A stretch of 64,000 nt of DNA from Actinomadura roseirufa (GCF_900659635.1 NZ_CAACVB010000004.1:37206-101205); one strand, 5' to 3'; numbered from the stretch's first letter, positions 36,272-44,836 are shown. Notes: a model not told the origin generated them from the letters alone. Translations and numbers: made by a program.

Positions 36272-36335
36272 CCTCCCGCCGCACCCGTCGCCGCACCCCG
36301 GGGGCACGCCGTCGCCGCTGGTAGGCTGGTGTGCG

Positions 36336-36495
36336 TCGAGGGGGAGTAGTCCCAATCGCGTGATCGACATACTGGCGCCGCCGACGGCGCCCGGTCGCGC
36401 GGGCCCCCGGTCGGCGCGGCGCCCCCGGGGCGCCCCCACCGGAGGCGGACGAGACCTTCGGCCCGGTAGTCATGCCGGGCCGAGGTCGCGTGCCC
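36336..36495 (+). ncRNA. yybP-ykoY manganese riboswitch
   Basis: Conserved blocks appear in order: GGGGAGTAG (36341-36349), ATCGACATACTG (about 36362-36373) and, after a GC-rich variable arm, GAGACCTTCGGCCCGG pairing with CCGGGCCGAGGTC (36451-36487). The GACCT/AGGTC outer pairs and the closing stem are complementary. It sits directly upstream of a TMEM165/UPF0016 manganese exporter gene, the usual partner of this class. It should increase expression when Mn2+ is high. Confidence 0.86.
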
Positions 36496-36542
36496 GCTCA
36501 GGCGCTCCGCCCCTCCGCCCGGCATCCGAGCGAGAGGGACCC

Positions 36543-37124
36543 GTGTACGCCTTCATCCTCAGCCTGGCCGTCATCTTCGTCGCCGAGCTCGGCGACAAGA
36601 GCCAGCTCATGGCGATGACGTTCGCCACCCGCTTCCGCGCGCTGCCCGTCCTCGCCGGGATCACCGCGGCGACCGCGCTGGTCCACCTGGCCAGTGTGGC
36701 GGTCGGCGCGGCGGTCGGCGCGGCGCTGCCCACCGGCCCGATCTCCGTCCTCGCGGGGGTCGCCTTCCTCGGCTTCGCGCTGTGGACGCTGCGCGGCGAC
36801 GAGCTCGACGACGAGGAGCGCGACAAGGCCCGGCACGCCACCGGATCGGCGATCCTCGCCGTCGGCGTCGCGTTCTTCCTCGCGGAACTGGGCGACAAGA
36901 CGATGCTCGCCACCGTCACGCTGGCCGCCGACCACGGCGGGCTCCTGGCGCTGACCGGCGTCTGGGCCGGATCGACCATCGGCATGGTCGCCGCCGACGC
37001 CCTGGCCATCCTCGTCGGCCAGATGCTGGGCAAGAGGCTGCCCGAGAAGGTCATCAAGTACGGCGCCGCCGCCGGTTTCGCCATCTTCGGCGTCCTGCTG
37101 GTGGTCGAGGGGCTCACCGGTTGA
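36543..37124 (+). CDS. TMEM165/GDT1 (UPF0016) family manganese exporter
   Basis: 193 residues with six helices in two repeats. Each repeat carries the signature ELGDK (residues 15-19 and 115-119), which binds the cation. Family members export Mn2+ or exchange Mn2+/Ca2+ for protons. The loop DELDDEERDKARH lies between the repeats. GTG with GAGAGGGAC 3-9 bases upstream. The upstream yybP-ykoY riboswitch supports a Mn2+ role. Confidence 0.94.
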   Translation: MYAFILSLAVIFVAELGDKSQLMAMTFATRFRALPVLAGITAATALVHLASVAVGAAVGAALPTGPISVLAGVAFLGFALWTLRGDELDDEERDKARHATGSAILAVGVAFFLAELGDKTMLATVTLAADHGGLLALTGVWAGSTIGMVAADALAILVGQMLGKRLPEKVIKYGAAAGFAIFGVLLVVEGLTG

Positions 37125-37126
37125 CG

Positions 37127-37150
37127 AAGTTAGTTATCAGCCACTAACTT
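37127..37150. promoter_or_regulatory. TetR operator, site 1
   Basis: AAGTTAGT (37127-37134) and ACTAACTT (37143-37150) are perfect inverted arms around an 8-base spacer, ending 6 bases before the tetR ATG. A near-identical site in reverse orientation precedes the transporter gene (site 2). Confidence 0.85.
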
Positions 37151-37156
37151 ACATCC

Positions 37157-37753
37157 ATGACCTCCCGGATGAGCGCGGCCGAGCGCCGCGAGATGGTGAT
37201 CGAGGCCGCCGTGGCCGAGTTCGCCGTGGGAGGTTACGAGGGCACGTCCACGGCGGTCATCGCCGAGCGGGTCGGCGTCTCCCAGCCGTACCTGTTCCGG
37301 CTCTTCCCGTCCAAGCGCGCCCTCTTCCTCGCCGCCGCCGAACGCTGCTTCGACGAGATCGAGGCCGCGCTGAGGGAGGCGGCCGGGGGCCTGTACGGCG
37401 AGGAGGCGGTCGCCGCCATGGCGGCGACCTACCGCCGCGTCCTCGCCGACCGGCCCGCGCTGCTGCGCTTCCAGCTCCAGATCTACGCGGCCGCGGTCGG
37501 CGACGAGGACGTCGCCCGGCTCGGCCACCGCAAATGGGCGCGGCTCTGGCGCGAGCTCGCCCAGTGGACCGGCGCCGAGCCGGCCGACATCATGCGGTTC
37601 GTCGCCGGCGGCATGCTGGTGAACGTCCTCACCGCGTTCAAGGTCCCCTTCGGCATGGGCCAGGCCCTGCCCGGTTCGCTGGACGAATGGGCGAAGGGCC
37701 TGCGCTGGTCGGACGACGGGACGCCGTTCGATCCGAAGGGAGGCGACGTCTGA
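37157..37753 (+). CDS. TetR-family transcriptional repressor
   Basis: 198 residues. N-terminal helix-turn-helix: ERREMVIEAAVAEFAVGGYE and SQPYLFRLFPSKRALF (residues about 8-55), classic TetR. The ligand-binding domain continues to the end. ATG; no Shine-Dalgarno sequence, because a perfect dyad lies right before it. The next gene is an MFS drug transporter with a copy of the same dyad at its start, so the pair is a self-contained drug-response unit (inference). Confidence 0.93.
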   Translation: MTSRMSAAERREMVIEAAVAEFAVGGYEGTSTAVIAERVGVSQPYLFRLFPSKRALFLAAAERCFDEIEAALREAAGGLYGEEAVAAMAATYRRVLADRPALLRFQLQIYAAAVGDEDVARLGHRKWARLWRELAQWTGAEPADIMRFVAGGMLVNVLTAFKVPFGMGQALPGSLDEWAKGLRWSDDGTPFDPKGGDV

Positions 37754-37791
37754 CGGGCACCCCGCGCCGCCGACCCCTTTTTTGTCCACTG

Positions 37792-37812
37792 AAGTTAGTG
37801 AGTGATAACTAA
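37792..37812. promoter_or_regulatory. TetR operator, site 2, overlapping the transporter start
   Basis: AAGTTAGTGAGTGATAACTAA. Its reverse complement differs from the corresponding 21 bases of site 1 at two positions only (GC versus CT in the middle). The last base belongs to the ATG of the transporter gene, so binding would block transcription start and any initiating ribosome site. Confidence 0.8.
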
Positions 37813-39245
37813 TGAAGAGTCCCTCAGCACTGCGGACGTTCATCGTCACCGGCATCGCGTTGTTCATGGTCGCCCTGGACAACCTCATCGTCACCAACGC
37901 CCTCCCCGAGATCCGCGAGAAGCTCGGCGCCGGCCTCGAGGGCATGGAATGGACGGTCAACGCCTACACCCTCACCTTCGCCGTCCTCCTCCTGCCCTCG
38001 GCCGCGATCGCCGACCGGTACGGGCGCCGGCGGCTGTTCATCGGCGGCCTCGCCGTCTTCACCGGCGCCTCCGCCGCCGCCGCGCTCGCCCCGAACATCG
38101 GGACGCTGATCGCCGCGCGCGCCGTCCAGGGCGCCGGCGGGGCGGTCATCATGCCGCTCACCCTCACCCTGCTCGCCGCGGCGGTGCCGGCCGCCAAGCG
38201 CGGCATCGCGCTCGCCGCCTGGAGCACGATGAGCGGCCTGGGCATCGCGCTCGGCCCCGTCCTCGGCGGCGCCGTCACCGAGTACGCCACCTGGCAGTGG
38301 ATCTTCTGGGTGAACGTGCCCGTCGGCGTCGTCCTGCTCGCGCTGGCCCCCGGCTTCCTCGCCGAGAGCCGCGGCGCGCTCCGGCGGCTGGACATCGCCG
38401 GGACGCTGCTGGTCACCGCCGGGACGCTCGGCGTCGTCCTCGGCCTCGTCCGCGGCAACGAGCACGGCTGGACCAGCCCGCAGGTCCTCGGCTCGCTGGC
38501 CGCCGGAACCCTGTTCATGGTCGCCTTCGTCGGGTACGAGCTGCGCACCCGCCAGCCCATGCTGCCCATGGGGCTGTTCCGCAGCCGCGGGTTCAGCGTC
38601 GTCAACGGCGTCGCCCTGGTGATGTCGGCCGGGATGTTCGGCAGCACGTTCCTGCTGATCCAGTTCTTGCAGGGCGTCAGCCACATGAGCCCGCTGGAGG
38701 CCGGCGTCCGCTCGCTGCCCTGGACCGGCATGCCGCTGCTCGTCGCGCCGCTCACCGCGCCGCTGATCGCGCGGTTCGGCGTCCGGCCCGTCCTCGCCGC
38801 GGCGATGGCGCTGCAGACCGCCGGACTGGTGTGGCTCGCCGCCGCCCTCGCGCCGGACGTGACCTACGGCCAGATGGTCCCGGCGTTCATCCTGTGCGGC
38901 ATCGGGATGGGGCTGTTCTTCCCGCCCCTCGCCCGCGCCGTCCTCGGGTTCGCCCCGCTGGAGTTCGCGGGAGTCGCGTCCGGCATCAGCAACGCGCTGC
39001 GCCAGCTCGGCACCGTCCTCGGCATCGCGGTGTTCGGCGCGATCTTCGCGGCGCGGGGCGGGTTCACCTCGCCGCAGGCGTTCACCGACGGCCTCCAGCC
39101 GGCCCTCTGGCTCGGCGCCGCCCTGCTCGGCGTCGGCGCCGCCGCCACCCTCCTCATCCCCGGCGCCCTACCGCTGCACCCCCAGCCGGCCCCCACCCCC
39201 AAGGAAAGGGAGACGGACACGGACACCGCCGTGACCACGACCTGA
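37812..39245 (+). CDS. DHA2-family MFS drug:proton antiporter (14 helices)
   Basis: 477 residues. Signs of the 14-helix QacA/EmrB type: FMVALDNLIVTNALPEIRE in helix 1, ADRYGRRRLFIGGLAVF in loop 2-3, and GLGIALGPVLGGAVTEYATW (motif C) in helix 5. Exports drugs or toxic organics in exchange for protons. The ATG immediately follows the TetR site 2, with no Shine-Dalgarno sequence visible. Terminated by a strong hairpin. Substrate unknown. Confidence 0.93.
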   Translation: MKSPSALRTFIVTGIALFMVALDNLIVTNALPEIREKLGAGLEGMEWTVNAYTLTFAVLLLPSAAIADRYGRRRLFIGGLAVFTGASAAAALAPNIGTLIAARAVQGAGGAVIMPLTLTLLAAAVPAAKRGIALAAWSTMSGLGIALGPVLGGAVTEYATWQWIFWVNVPVGVVLLALAPGFLAESRGALRRLDIAGTLLVTAGTLGVVLGLVRGNEHGWTSPQVLGSLAAGTLFMVAFVGYELRTRQPMLPMGLFRSRGFSVVNGVALVMSAGMFGSTFLLIQFLQGVSHMSPLEAGVRSLPWTGMPLLVAPLTAPLIARFGVRPVLAAAMALQTAGLVWLAAALAPDVTYGQMVPAFILCGIGMGLFFPPLARAVLGFAPLEFAGVASGISNALRQLGTVLGIAVFGAIFAARGGFTSPQAFTDGLQPALWLGAALLGVGAAATLLIPGALPLHPQPAPTPKERETDTDTAVTTT

Positions 39246-39264
39246 AGAACGCGATCGATGGACC

Positions 39265-39306
39265 GCCCGGGTGAGGCAAAGGCGCCTCACCCGGGCAGCC
39301 TTTTTG
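39265..39306 (+). terminator. Strong intrinsic terminator
   Basis: GCCCGGGTGAGGC (39265-39277) and GCCTCACCCGGGC (39284-39296) pair perfectly over 13 bp around a 6-base loop. AGCCTTTTT follows. Confidence 0.93.
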
Positions 39307-39439
39307 GCTCGTCCGTCGGACGAGTCCGGCCGTCACGCGAGCGCGCGCCCTGACCGGCGGGGCGATGCCGGAGGCGAGCCCCGCCGGGAAGATCGCGAAG
39401 CGATTCGCGCTCGCACAAGAACGGTCAAGGAGCGAGCCG

Positions 39440-40546
39440 CTAGGCGAGCCCTTGGGCCGGGCTTGAATTCAACCACGCGTCCACGCCGGTCAGCAGCCGG
39501 GCGCGGACGTCGGGGGGCGCCGCCGACGCCCTGATCGACTGGCGGGCCAGGTCCGCGAGCTCCAGGTCGGAGAAGCCCTGTTCGGTGCGGACGAGGTCGT
39601 ACTGGCGGGCGAGCCGCGAGCCGAACAGGAGCGGGTCGTCGGCGCCGAGCGCGATGGACGCGCCCGCCTCGTACAGCCGCCGCACCGGGACGTCCGCCGC
39701 GGTCGCCGCGACGCCGAGCCCCACGTTCGAGGACGGGCAGACCTCCAGGGTCACCCCTCGCTCGGCGAGCCGCGCCAGCAGCCGCGGGTCCTCCACCGCG
39801 CGGACGCCGTGGCCGATCCGGTCGGCGTCCAGGTTCTCCAGGCACTCCCGGACGCTCGCGGGGCCGAGCAGCTCGCCGCCGTGGGGGTTCGACAGCAGGC
39901 CGCCGCGCTTGGCGATCCGGAACGCCCCCTCGAAGTCATAGGCACGGCCCCGGCGCTCGTCGTTGGACAGCCCGAACCCGACGACGCCCCCGCCCGCGTA
40001 CCGCACGGCCAGCCGCGCGAGGGTCTTGGCGTCCAGGGGGTGCCGCGTCCGGTTCGCCGCGATCACGACGCCGATGCCGACCCCGGAGACGGCGGCCGCC
40101 TCGCGCGCCGCGTCCAGGACGAGCTCCACCGTCGGCGTGAGCCCGCCGAAGCGCGCCGCGTAGCCGCTGGGGTCGACCTGGATCTCCAGCCAGCCCGACC
40201 CCTCCGCCGCCTCGTCCTCGGCCGTCTCGCGCAGCAGCCGCCGGAGGTCGTCGGGCGTCTGCAGGACGGAGCGGGCGATGTCGTACAGCCGCTGGAACCG
40301 GAACCATCCGCGCTCGTCGGTCGCGTGCAGGCGGGGCGGCCAGTCGTCCACGAGCGCGTCCGGCAGGTGGACGCCGCGCTGGGCGGCGAGGTCCACGAGC
40401 GTGGAGTGCCGCATCGATCCGGTGAAGTGCAGGTGCAGGTGGGCCTTGGGCAGCAGGGCCACGTCCCGGTGGGAGGAGCCGGGCGCCACGCGGGCGCGCT
40501 CCTGGACGTCCGGCAGGCGATGGTCCTGGGCCGGGTGGGCTGACAC
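39440..40546 (-). CDS. Adenosine deaminase-like metal-dependent hydrolase
   Basis: 368 residues, TIM-barrel amidohydrolase of the adenosine deaminase group. Metal-binding and catalytic blocks are visible: KAHLHLHFTGSMR, FGLSNDERR (glycine-asparagine loop), LSNPHGGELLGP, IGHGVRAVEDP, EVCPSSNVGLG and LGADDPLLFG. Compared with canonical ADA (HxHLDG, HAGE), the first block has H-F-T where D-G is expected and HGGE replaces HAGE. The substrate is therefore uncertain: a purine or related nucleoside deaminase. GTG at 40546 is chosen for GGAGG 8 bases upstream; two upstream ATGs lack a site. The terminator of the MFS gene lies between the convergent genes. Confidence 0.85.
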   Translation of the reverse strand: MSAHPAQDHRLPDVQERARVAPGSSHRDVALLPKAHLHLHFTGSMRHSTLVDLAAQRGVHLPDALVDDWPPRLHATDERGWFRFQRLYDIARSVLQTPDDLRRLLRETAEDEAAEGSGWLEIQVDPSGYAARFGGLTPTVELVLDAAREAAAVSGVGIGVVIAANRTRHPLDAKTLARLAVRYAGGGVVGFGLSNDERRGRAYDFEGAFRIAKRGGLLSNPHGGELLGPASVRECLENLDADRIGHGVRAVEDPRLLARLAERGVTLEVCPSSNVGLGVAATAADVPVRRLYEAGASIALGADDPLLFGSRLARQYDLVRTEQGFSDLELADLARQSIRASAAPPDVRARLLTGVDAWLNSSPAQGLA

Positions 40547-40760
40547 GGTACGGGCCTCCATGGACCAATGTTGCCGGATCATGTCGCGCGCCGGTCGCCC
40601 GCCCCTGCAGGATCACCTGTCCGGACTACCTGCCATGACTCGCGGCGGCCATGCCGCCCATGGGCATCCGGAAAAAAACTTGTGAATCGCGTGCAACCCC
40701 CGTCACAGGCCGTGCGTATACGAGGGGCGCAAGAGTCAGACGGGCAGAGAGGGAAACACG

Positions 40761-41831
40761 ATGATCACGCTGAAGGCCGCCCTGTTCGCTGCGTCCGCGG
40801 TCGGCGCGGTGGCCGTGGGCGGCGGCGCGACATGGGCGACGACCGGCTCCCACCAGGAGGCGGGCCTCCAGTCCGCGACGTCCGGGACGCCGGCCGTCCG
40901 CCCGGTGAAGGAGCACGTGCCCGGCACCGTCCCGACGTGCCTGCCCCACGGCAAGCTCGCCCACGTGAAGGTCCCCGGCGCCAAGCTGCCCGAGGGCGCC
41001 GTGCCGCAGCTCGAGGTCTCGAAGCCGGGCGTGCCGGGCGGCACCGTTGTGCAGGCGACCCCCGCCGCGCCCAAGGCGACCCCGGCTCTGCCCAAGGCGA
41101 CCCCGGCCGTGCCGAAGGGGACCCCGGGTCTGCCGAAGGCGACGCCCGCGGCTCCGAAGGCGACCCCGGCTCTGCCCAAGGCGACCCCGGCCGTGCCGAA
41201 GGGGACCCCGGGCCTGCCGAAGGCGACCCCCGCGGCCCCGAAGGCGACCCCGGCCATCGCGGGCCGTCCCGGTGCTCCCGCGAACCTGCCCGCGTGCCCG
41301 GCGGGCGCCCAGCGGATCGCCGGGGACACCCCCGCGGCCGCCCCCGCCGCCCCCGCGCCGGCCGTCCCCGCCGTCCCCGCCAAGCCCGGCGTGCGCCACC
41401 TGCCCGCGGTTCCGGCGCTCGGCTGCGCCAAGCTCACGCCCGCCGTCCCGGTCGGCGGGACGGTCGAGAAGGTCGTCCTGCTGCCGAAGGGCCTGCACCA
41501 CGTGTCCACCTCACGCGGCGACAAGGCGCTCGACGCGCTGAAGATCTGCAACGTCACGCAGAAGTGGACCGGCAAGGCCGGCCAGTGGCTGACCGTGGAG
41601 CGCCTGAAGACCCCCGCCGGCATGACCGAGGCCCAGCTCCGCCGGGCCCTCGGCCTCGCGGAGACCGGCGGCGTCCCGGTGACCGGCGGCGGGACCGTCG
41701 CCTGGCAGGCCCCGCACAACGGCGGCGTTCTGCTGCTCGACCCGAACGGCTACGCGCTGTTCGTCAACGGCAGCCACGTCGCCGGGGGCGGCCTGCGGGA
41801 CGTCACCGCCGCGCTGCGGCAGGCGAAGTAG
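40761..41831 (+). CDS. Secreted alanine/proline-rich protein with heptapeptide repeats
   Basis: 356 residues. N-terminal secretion signal (about 5-27, AALFAASAVGAVAVGGGATW). A repeat region at about 100-165 is built of TPAxPKA heptads: A, L, V (with PKG) and then G-L, cycling twice and a half. After an Ala/Pro hinge, the C-terminal domain (about 225-356) has two cysteines and no recognised family. Probably envelope-attached; the role is unknown. ATG with GAGAGGGA 8 bases upstream. An ECF sigma factor and a membrane anti-sigma-like gene follow, but there is a 73-base gap and no evident operon. Confidence 0.8.
   Translation: MITLKAALFAASAVGAVAVGGGATWATTGSHQEAGLQSATSGTPAVRPVKEHVPGTVPTCLPHGKLAHVKVPGAKLPEGAVPQLEVSKPGVPGGTVVQATPAAPKATPALPKATPAVPKGTPGLPKATPAAPKATPALPKATPAVPKGTPGLPKATPAAPKATPAIAGRPGAPANLPACPAGAQRIAGDTPAAAPAAPAPAVPAVPAKPGVRHLPAVPALGCAKLTPAVPVGGTVEKVVLLPKGLHHVSTSRGDKALDALKICNVTQKWTGKAGQWLTVERLKTPAGMTEAQLRRALGLAETGGVPVTGGGTVAWQAPHNGGVLLLDPNGYALFVNGSHVAGGGLRDVTAALRQAK
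41058..41252 (+). repeat. 21-bp tandem repeat with 84-bp higher-order unit
   Basis: Nine-plus copies of ACCCCGGCT...CCCAAGGCG-type units of 21 bp, in frame, coding TPAxPKA. Units 1-4 (variants A, L, V, G) recur as units 5-8, giving an 84-bp super-repeat with few third-position differences. Confidence 0.85.
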
Positions 41832-41904
41832 CAAACCGGACGGGCGGCTCCGGCGCGGGAGCCGCCCGTCCTCGGACGTATCCGCTCTAGCCGGACGGAG
41901 CACA

Positions 41905-42414
41905 GTGGGGCGTCGAGACGACGGGTCGTTCGTGGAGTTCGTGGTGGCACGGGGTGATGCCCTGCAACGCACGGCGGCGCTGCTGTGCGGTGCGCACCAG
42001 GACGCCGAGGATCTCCTGCAGACCGCGCTGGAGAAGGCGTACCGGCACTGGGGGCGGCTCGATCCCGACTCCGATCCCGAACCCTACGTCCGCCGGATCC
42101 TGGTCAATCTCGTGATCAGCCGGGCCCGGCGGTGGAAGGTGATCCGGGAGATCCAGATGGCCCGGCTGCCGGAGACGCCGTCCGCCGCGCCGCACCATTC
42201 CGTCGAGCTACGGGGGACGCTCATGGACGAACTGCGCAAACTGGGCCCGCGACAGCGCGCGGTGCTCGTCCTGCGCTTCTGGGAGGACCTCTCCGAGGCG
42301 GAGACCGCGCAAGCGCTCGGCTGTTCCGTCGGAACGGTGAAGAGCCAGGCATCCCGGGGGCTCGCCAGGCTCCGGGAACGCCTCGACAAGAACCTGGCGC
42401 CACTGGGGAGCTGA
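41905..42414 (+). CDS. ECF sigma factor, SigE family
   Basis: 169 residues. Region 2: DALQRTAALLCGAHQDAEDL and LLQTALEKAYRHWGRL. Region 4: LGPRQRAVLVLRFWEDLSEA with VGTVKSQASRGLARLRERL. The wording of both regions resembles the SigE-type subfamily of actinomycetes. GTG with GGAG 7 bases upstream. Immediately followed (2 bases) by a membrane protein gene that probably acts as its anti-sigma partner. Confidence 0.93.
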   Translation: MGRRDDGSFVEFVVARGDALQRTAALLCGAHQDAEDLLQTALEKAYRHWGRLDPDSDPEPYVRRILVNLVISRARRWKVIREIQMARLPETPSAAPHHSVELRGTLMDELRKLGPRQRAVLVLRFWEDLSEAETAQALGCSVGTVKSQASRGLARLRERLDKNLAPLGS

Positions 42415-42416
42415 GG

Positions 42417-43178
42417 ATGGACCTCGAGAGTGAACTGCGGAAGGCCATGGCCGAACAGGTGGCCGATGCGTCCGCGCCGCCGTCTCTCGCCGCGGACGTG
42501 AAACGCCGGCACCGCCGCCGCGCCACCCGGATCCGCGCCGTCGCCGGCACCGCCGTCGCGGCCGTCGCCGCCCTCGCCCTGGTGCCCACCTACCAGTCGT
42601 TCCGGGCCACACCCGCCGCGGCCCCCGTGACGTCCGCCCCGTCCGGCGACGTCTCGGTATCGCGGCAGCCGGAACGGCGGCCCGTCCCGGGCGTCCCCAC
42701 CCCGCCTCCGCAAAAGGGGAAGCCCGGGACGGGAACATCCGCGCGGCCGCCCGGCACCCGCCCGTCCGGGGAGCCCGCCGAGCCCGGCGGCAGCCCCGCC
42801 GAGCCCGGCGCTCCCGGCGCGGTGCCGTCCCCGCCCGGCTGGGTGACCTACCTGCCCGGGGGGCTCACCGCCACGTCACCCTGCGCCGTGACCGGCGACA
42901 CGGGGCGCAGGACCACCACCTGCGGGTGGCGCGGCGCCTCCGCCTCGGTGGAGATCTCCGTCACGCGCGGCAGCGGCTTCGGTCTCGGCGACCTGGCGCC
43001 CCCGGCGGGCGTGCCGGGGCACACGTCCGTCCACGGGACGCCCGCGCTCACCGGCGCCCGCCCCGGCGCGGGACGTCAGGTCGCCTGGATGGCGCGGCCC
43101 GGCGTCGGCGTGCTCGTGGCGGCGGGCGGTTCCGCCGAGGGCCAGCTGTTGCGCATCGCCGAGGGAGTGCGCCCCTGA
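42417..43178 (+). CDS. Putative membrane partner of the ECF sigma factor
   Basis: 253 residues. A short cytoplasmic region (1-40, ELRKAMAEQVADASAPPSLA), one helix at about 41-60 (AVAGTAVAAVAALALVPTYQ), a proline-rich linker, and an extracellular domain of about 110 residues with two cysteines. There is no HxxxCxxC zinc anti-sigma motif, so the anti-sigma role is inferred from position only. ATG 2 bases after the sigma stop. Downstream is a long palindromic hairpin. Confidence 0.75.
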   Translation: MDLESELRKAMAEQVADASAPPSLAADVKRRHRRRATRIRAVAGTAVAAVAALALVPTYQSFRATPAAAPVTSAPSGDVSVSRQPERRPVPGVPTPPPQKGKPGTGTSARPPGTRPSGEPAEPGGSPAEPGAPGAVPSPPGWVTYLPGGLTATSPCAVTGDTGRRTTTCGWRGASASVEISVTRGSGFGLGDLAPPAGVPGHTSVHGTPALTGARPGAGRQVAWMARPGVGVLVAAGGSAEGQLLRIAEGVRP

Positions 43179-43287
43179 CCGGAGGAAGGACCCCGCTCCG
43201 GCGGGACGTCCGGTGGCGAGGAGGGGCCACCGCCGGACCTCCGCCGAAGTGACTCGGCACGGTTTCCGGGTCCCGTGCCGAGACGAG

Positions 43288-43320
43288 ACCGGCCCCGGGT
43301 GCGACGCACCCGGGGCCGGT
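43288..43320. terminator. Bidirectional-looking hairpin between convergent genes
   Basis: ACCGGCCCCGGGTG (43288-43301) pairs with CACCCGGGGCCGGT (43307-43320) around CGACG. The 14-bp stem lies between the ends of the sigma operon and the aminotransferase gene. No T run on either side. Confidence 0.65.
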
Positions 43321-43344
43321 CGAGCGTCACGGTGGACGCCCCGA

Positions 43345-44556
43345 TCAGCTCGCCTCGGACAGCAGCTTCGCCACCCGCGACACGCCCTCGACGAGGTCGT
43401 CGTCGCCCAGCGCGTAGGACAGCCGGAAGTAGCCGGGGGTACCGAACGCCTCGCCCGGCACCAGCGCGACCTCCGCCTCCTCCAGGATCAGCGAGGCCAG
43501 CTCCACCGACGACTGCGGCCGGCGGCCCCGGATCTCCTTGCCGACCAGCGCCTTGACCGACGGGTAGGCGTAGAACGCGCCCTCCGGCTCCGGGCACAGC
43601 ACGCCGGGGATCTCGTTCAGCATCCGGACGATCGTCTGCCGCCGCCGGTCGAACGCCTTGCGCATCTCCGCGACGGCCGACAGGTCACCGGTCACCGCCG
43701 CCAGCGCCGCCGCCTGGGACACGTTCGCCACGTTGGACGTCGCGTGCGACTGCAGGTTCGCCGCCGCCTTCACCACGTCCGCCGGGCCGACGAGCCAGCC
43801 CACCCGCCAGCCGGTCATCGCGTACGTCTTGGCCACCCCGTTCAGCACGAGCGTCCGCTCGGCCAGCTCGGGCACCACCACGGGCATCGAGTGGAACTCG
43901 GCGCCGCCGTACACCAGGTGCTCGTAGATCTCGTCGGTCACGACCCAGAGGCCGTGCCCGTCGGCCCATCGGCCGATCGCCTCGATCTCGTCCCGGGTGT
44001 ACACCGCGCCCGTCGGGTTGGACGGCGACACGAACAGCAGCACCTTCGTCCGGTCGGTGCGGGCCGCCTCCAGCTGCTCCACGCTCACCTTGTAACCGGT
44101 GGTCTCGTCGGCGACCACGTCCACGGGCACCCCGCCCGCCAGCTTGATCGACTCGGGGTAGGTCGTCCAGTACGGCGTCGGCACGAGCACCTCGTCGCCC
44201 GGGTCGAGCAGCGCCGCGAACGCCTCGTACACCGCCTGCTTGCCGCCGTTGGTCACCAGGACCTGGGCGGCCTCCACCGCGTACCCCGAGTCGCGCGCGG
44301 TCTTCTCCGCGATGGCGGCGCGCAGCTCCGGCAGGCCGCCGGCCGGCGTGTACTTGTGGAAGCGCGGTACCCGGCAGGCGGTCACCGCCGCCTCCACGAT
44401 GTACTCGGGCGTCGGGAAGTCGGGCTCGCCCGCGCCGAACCCGATGACCGGGCGGCCCGCCGCCTTCAGCGCCTTGGCCTTGGCGTCGACGGCCAGCGTG
44501 GCGGACTCGGAGATGGCGGCGATGCGCTTGGAGATGCGAGGACGGTCGATGCTCAT
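43345..44556 (-). CDS. aspC: Class I aspartate aminotransferase
   Basis: 403 residues, PLP-dependent, fold type I. The lysine that binds PLP is K243 in [15 protein letters not shown]. Other cofactor residues are N180 ([10 protein letters not shown]), D208 and Y211 ([12 protein letters not shown]). The C-terminal arginine is in [12 protein letters not shown]. It transfers an amino group between aspartate and 2-oxoglutarate; other donors are possible. ATG; weak ribosome site (GGGGGT). It lies upstream of tRNA-Trp on the opposite strand. The order aminotransferase - tRNA-Trp - secE - nusG is conserved in related genomes (from memory). Confidence 0.94.
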   Translation of the reverse strand: MSIDRPRISKRIAAISESATLAVDAKAKALKAAGRPVIGFGAGEPDFPTPEYIVEAAVTACRVPRFHKYTPAGGLPELRAAIAEKTARDSGYAVEAAQVLVTNGGKQAVYEAFAALLDPGDEVLVPTPYWTTYPESIKLAGGVPVDVVADETTGYKVSVEQLEAARTDRTKVLLFVSPSNPTGAVYTRDEIEAIGRWADGHGLWVVTDEIYEHLVYGGAEFHSMPVVVPELAERTLVLNGVAKTYAMTGWRVGWLVGPADVVKAAANLQSHATSNVANVSQAAALAAVTGDLSAVAEMRKAFDRRRQTIVRMLNEIPGVLCPEPEGAFYAYPSVKALVGKEIRGRRPQSSVELASLILEEAEVALVPGEAFGTPGYFRLSYALGDDDLVEGVSRVAKLLSEAS

Positions 44557-44718
44557 ACCCCCATCGTTACAGATGGCGCTAGTCCCCGCTGCTCCCTTTC
44601 CTGCTCAGCCCGCTGCTCGAAGCCCGGCCCCGTCCCCGGACCTCGCCCTCCACATTGGCGCCTCGACCACCGCTTCCAGGGGGTCCGGGGGCCGCCCCCG
44701 GGAGACACAGCGCTCTGG

Positions 44719-44748
44719 TTCGACGCGGGGGGCTCGGGGACGTAGACT
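44719..44748 (+). promoter_or_regulatory. Candidate promoter upstream of tRNA-Trp/secE
   Basis: TTCGAC (44719-44724), 18-base spacer, TAGACT (44743-44748), about 89 bases before the tRNA. TAAGCT at 44813-44818 is a second possible -10 closer to it. Confidence 0.4.
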
Positions 44749-44836
44749 CACCCTCCAAGTGACGCGTCACCGGTATACGACCCTGTCCGCGCTCGGACGT
44801 CTCCTGGGGCCGTAAGCTGGTGCACGGCACGTGCGA

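Noticed and set aside
37824..39336. Several long minus-strand frames across the drug exporter
   Set aside because: GC-rich antisense frames with no ribosome site. The plus-strand transporter has clear MFS motifs and a terminator.
41058..41252. A CRISPR-like array
   Set aside because: Units are 21 bp, contiguous without spacers, in frame and within a secreted protein gene.
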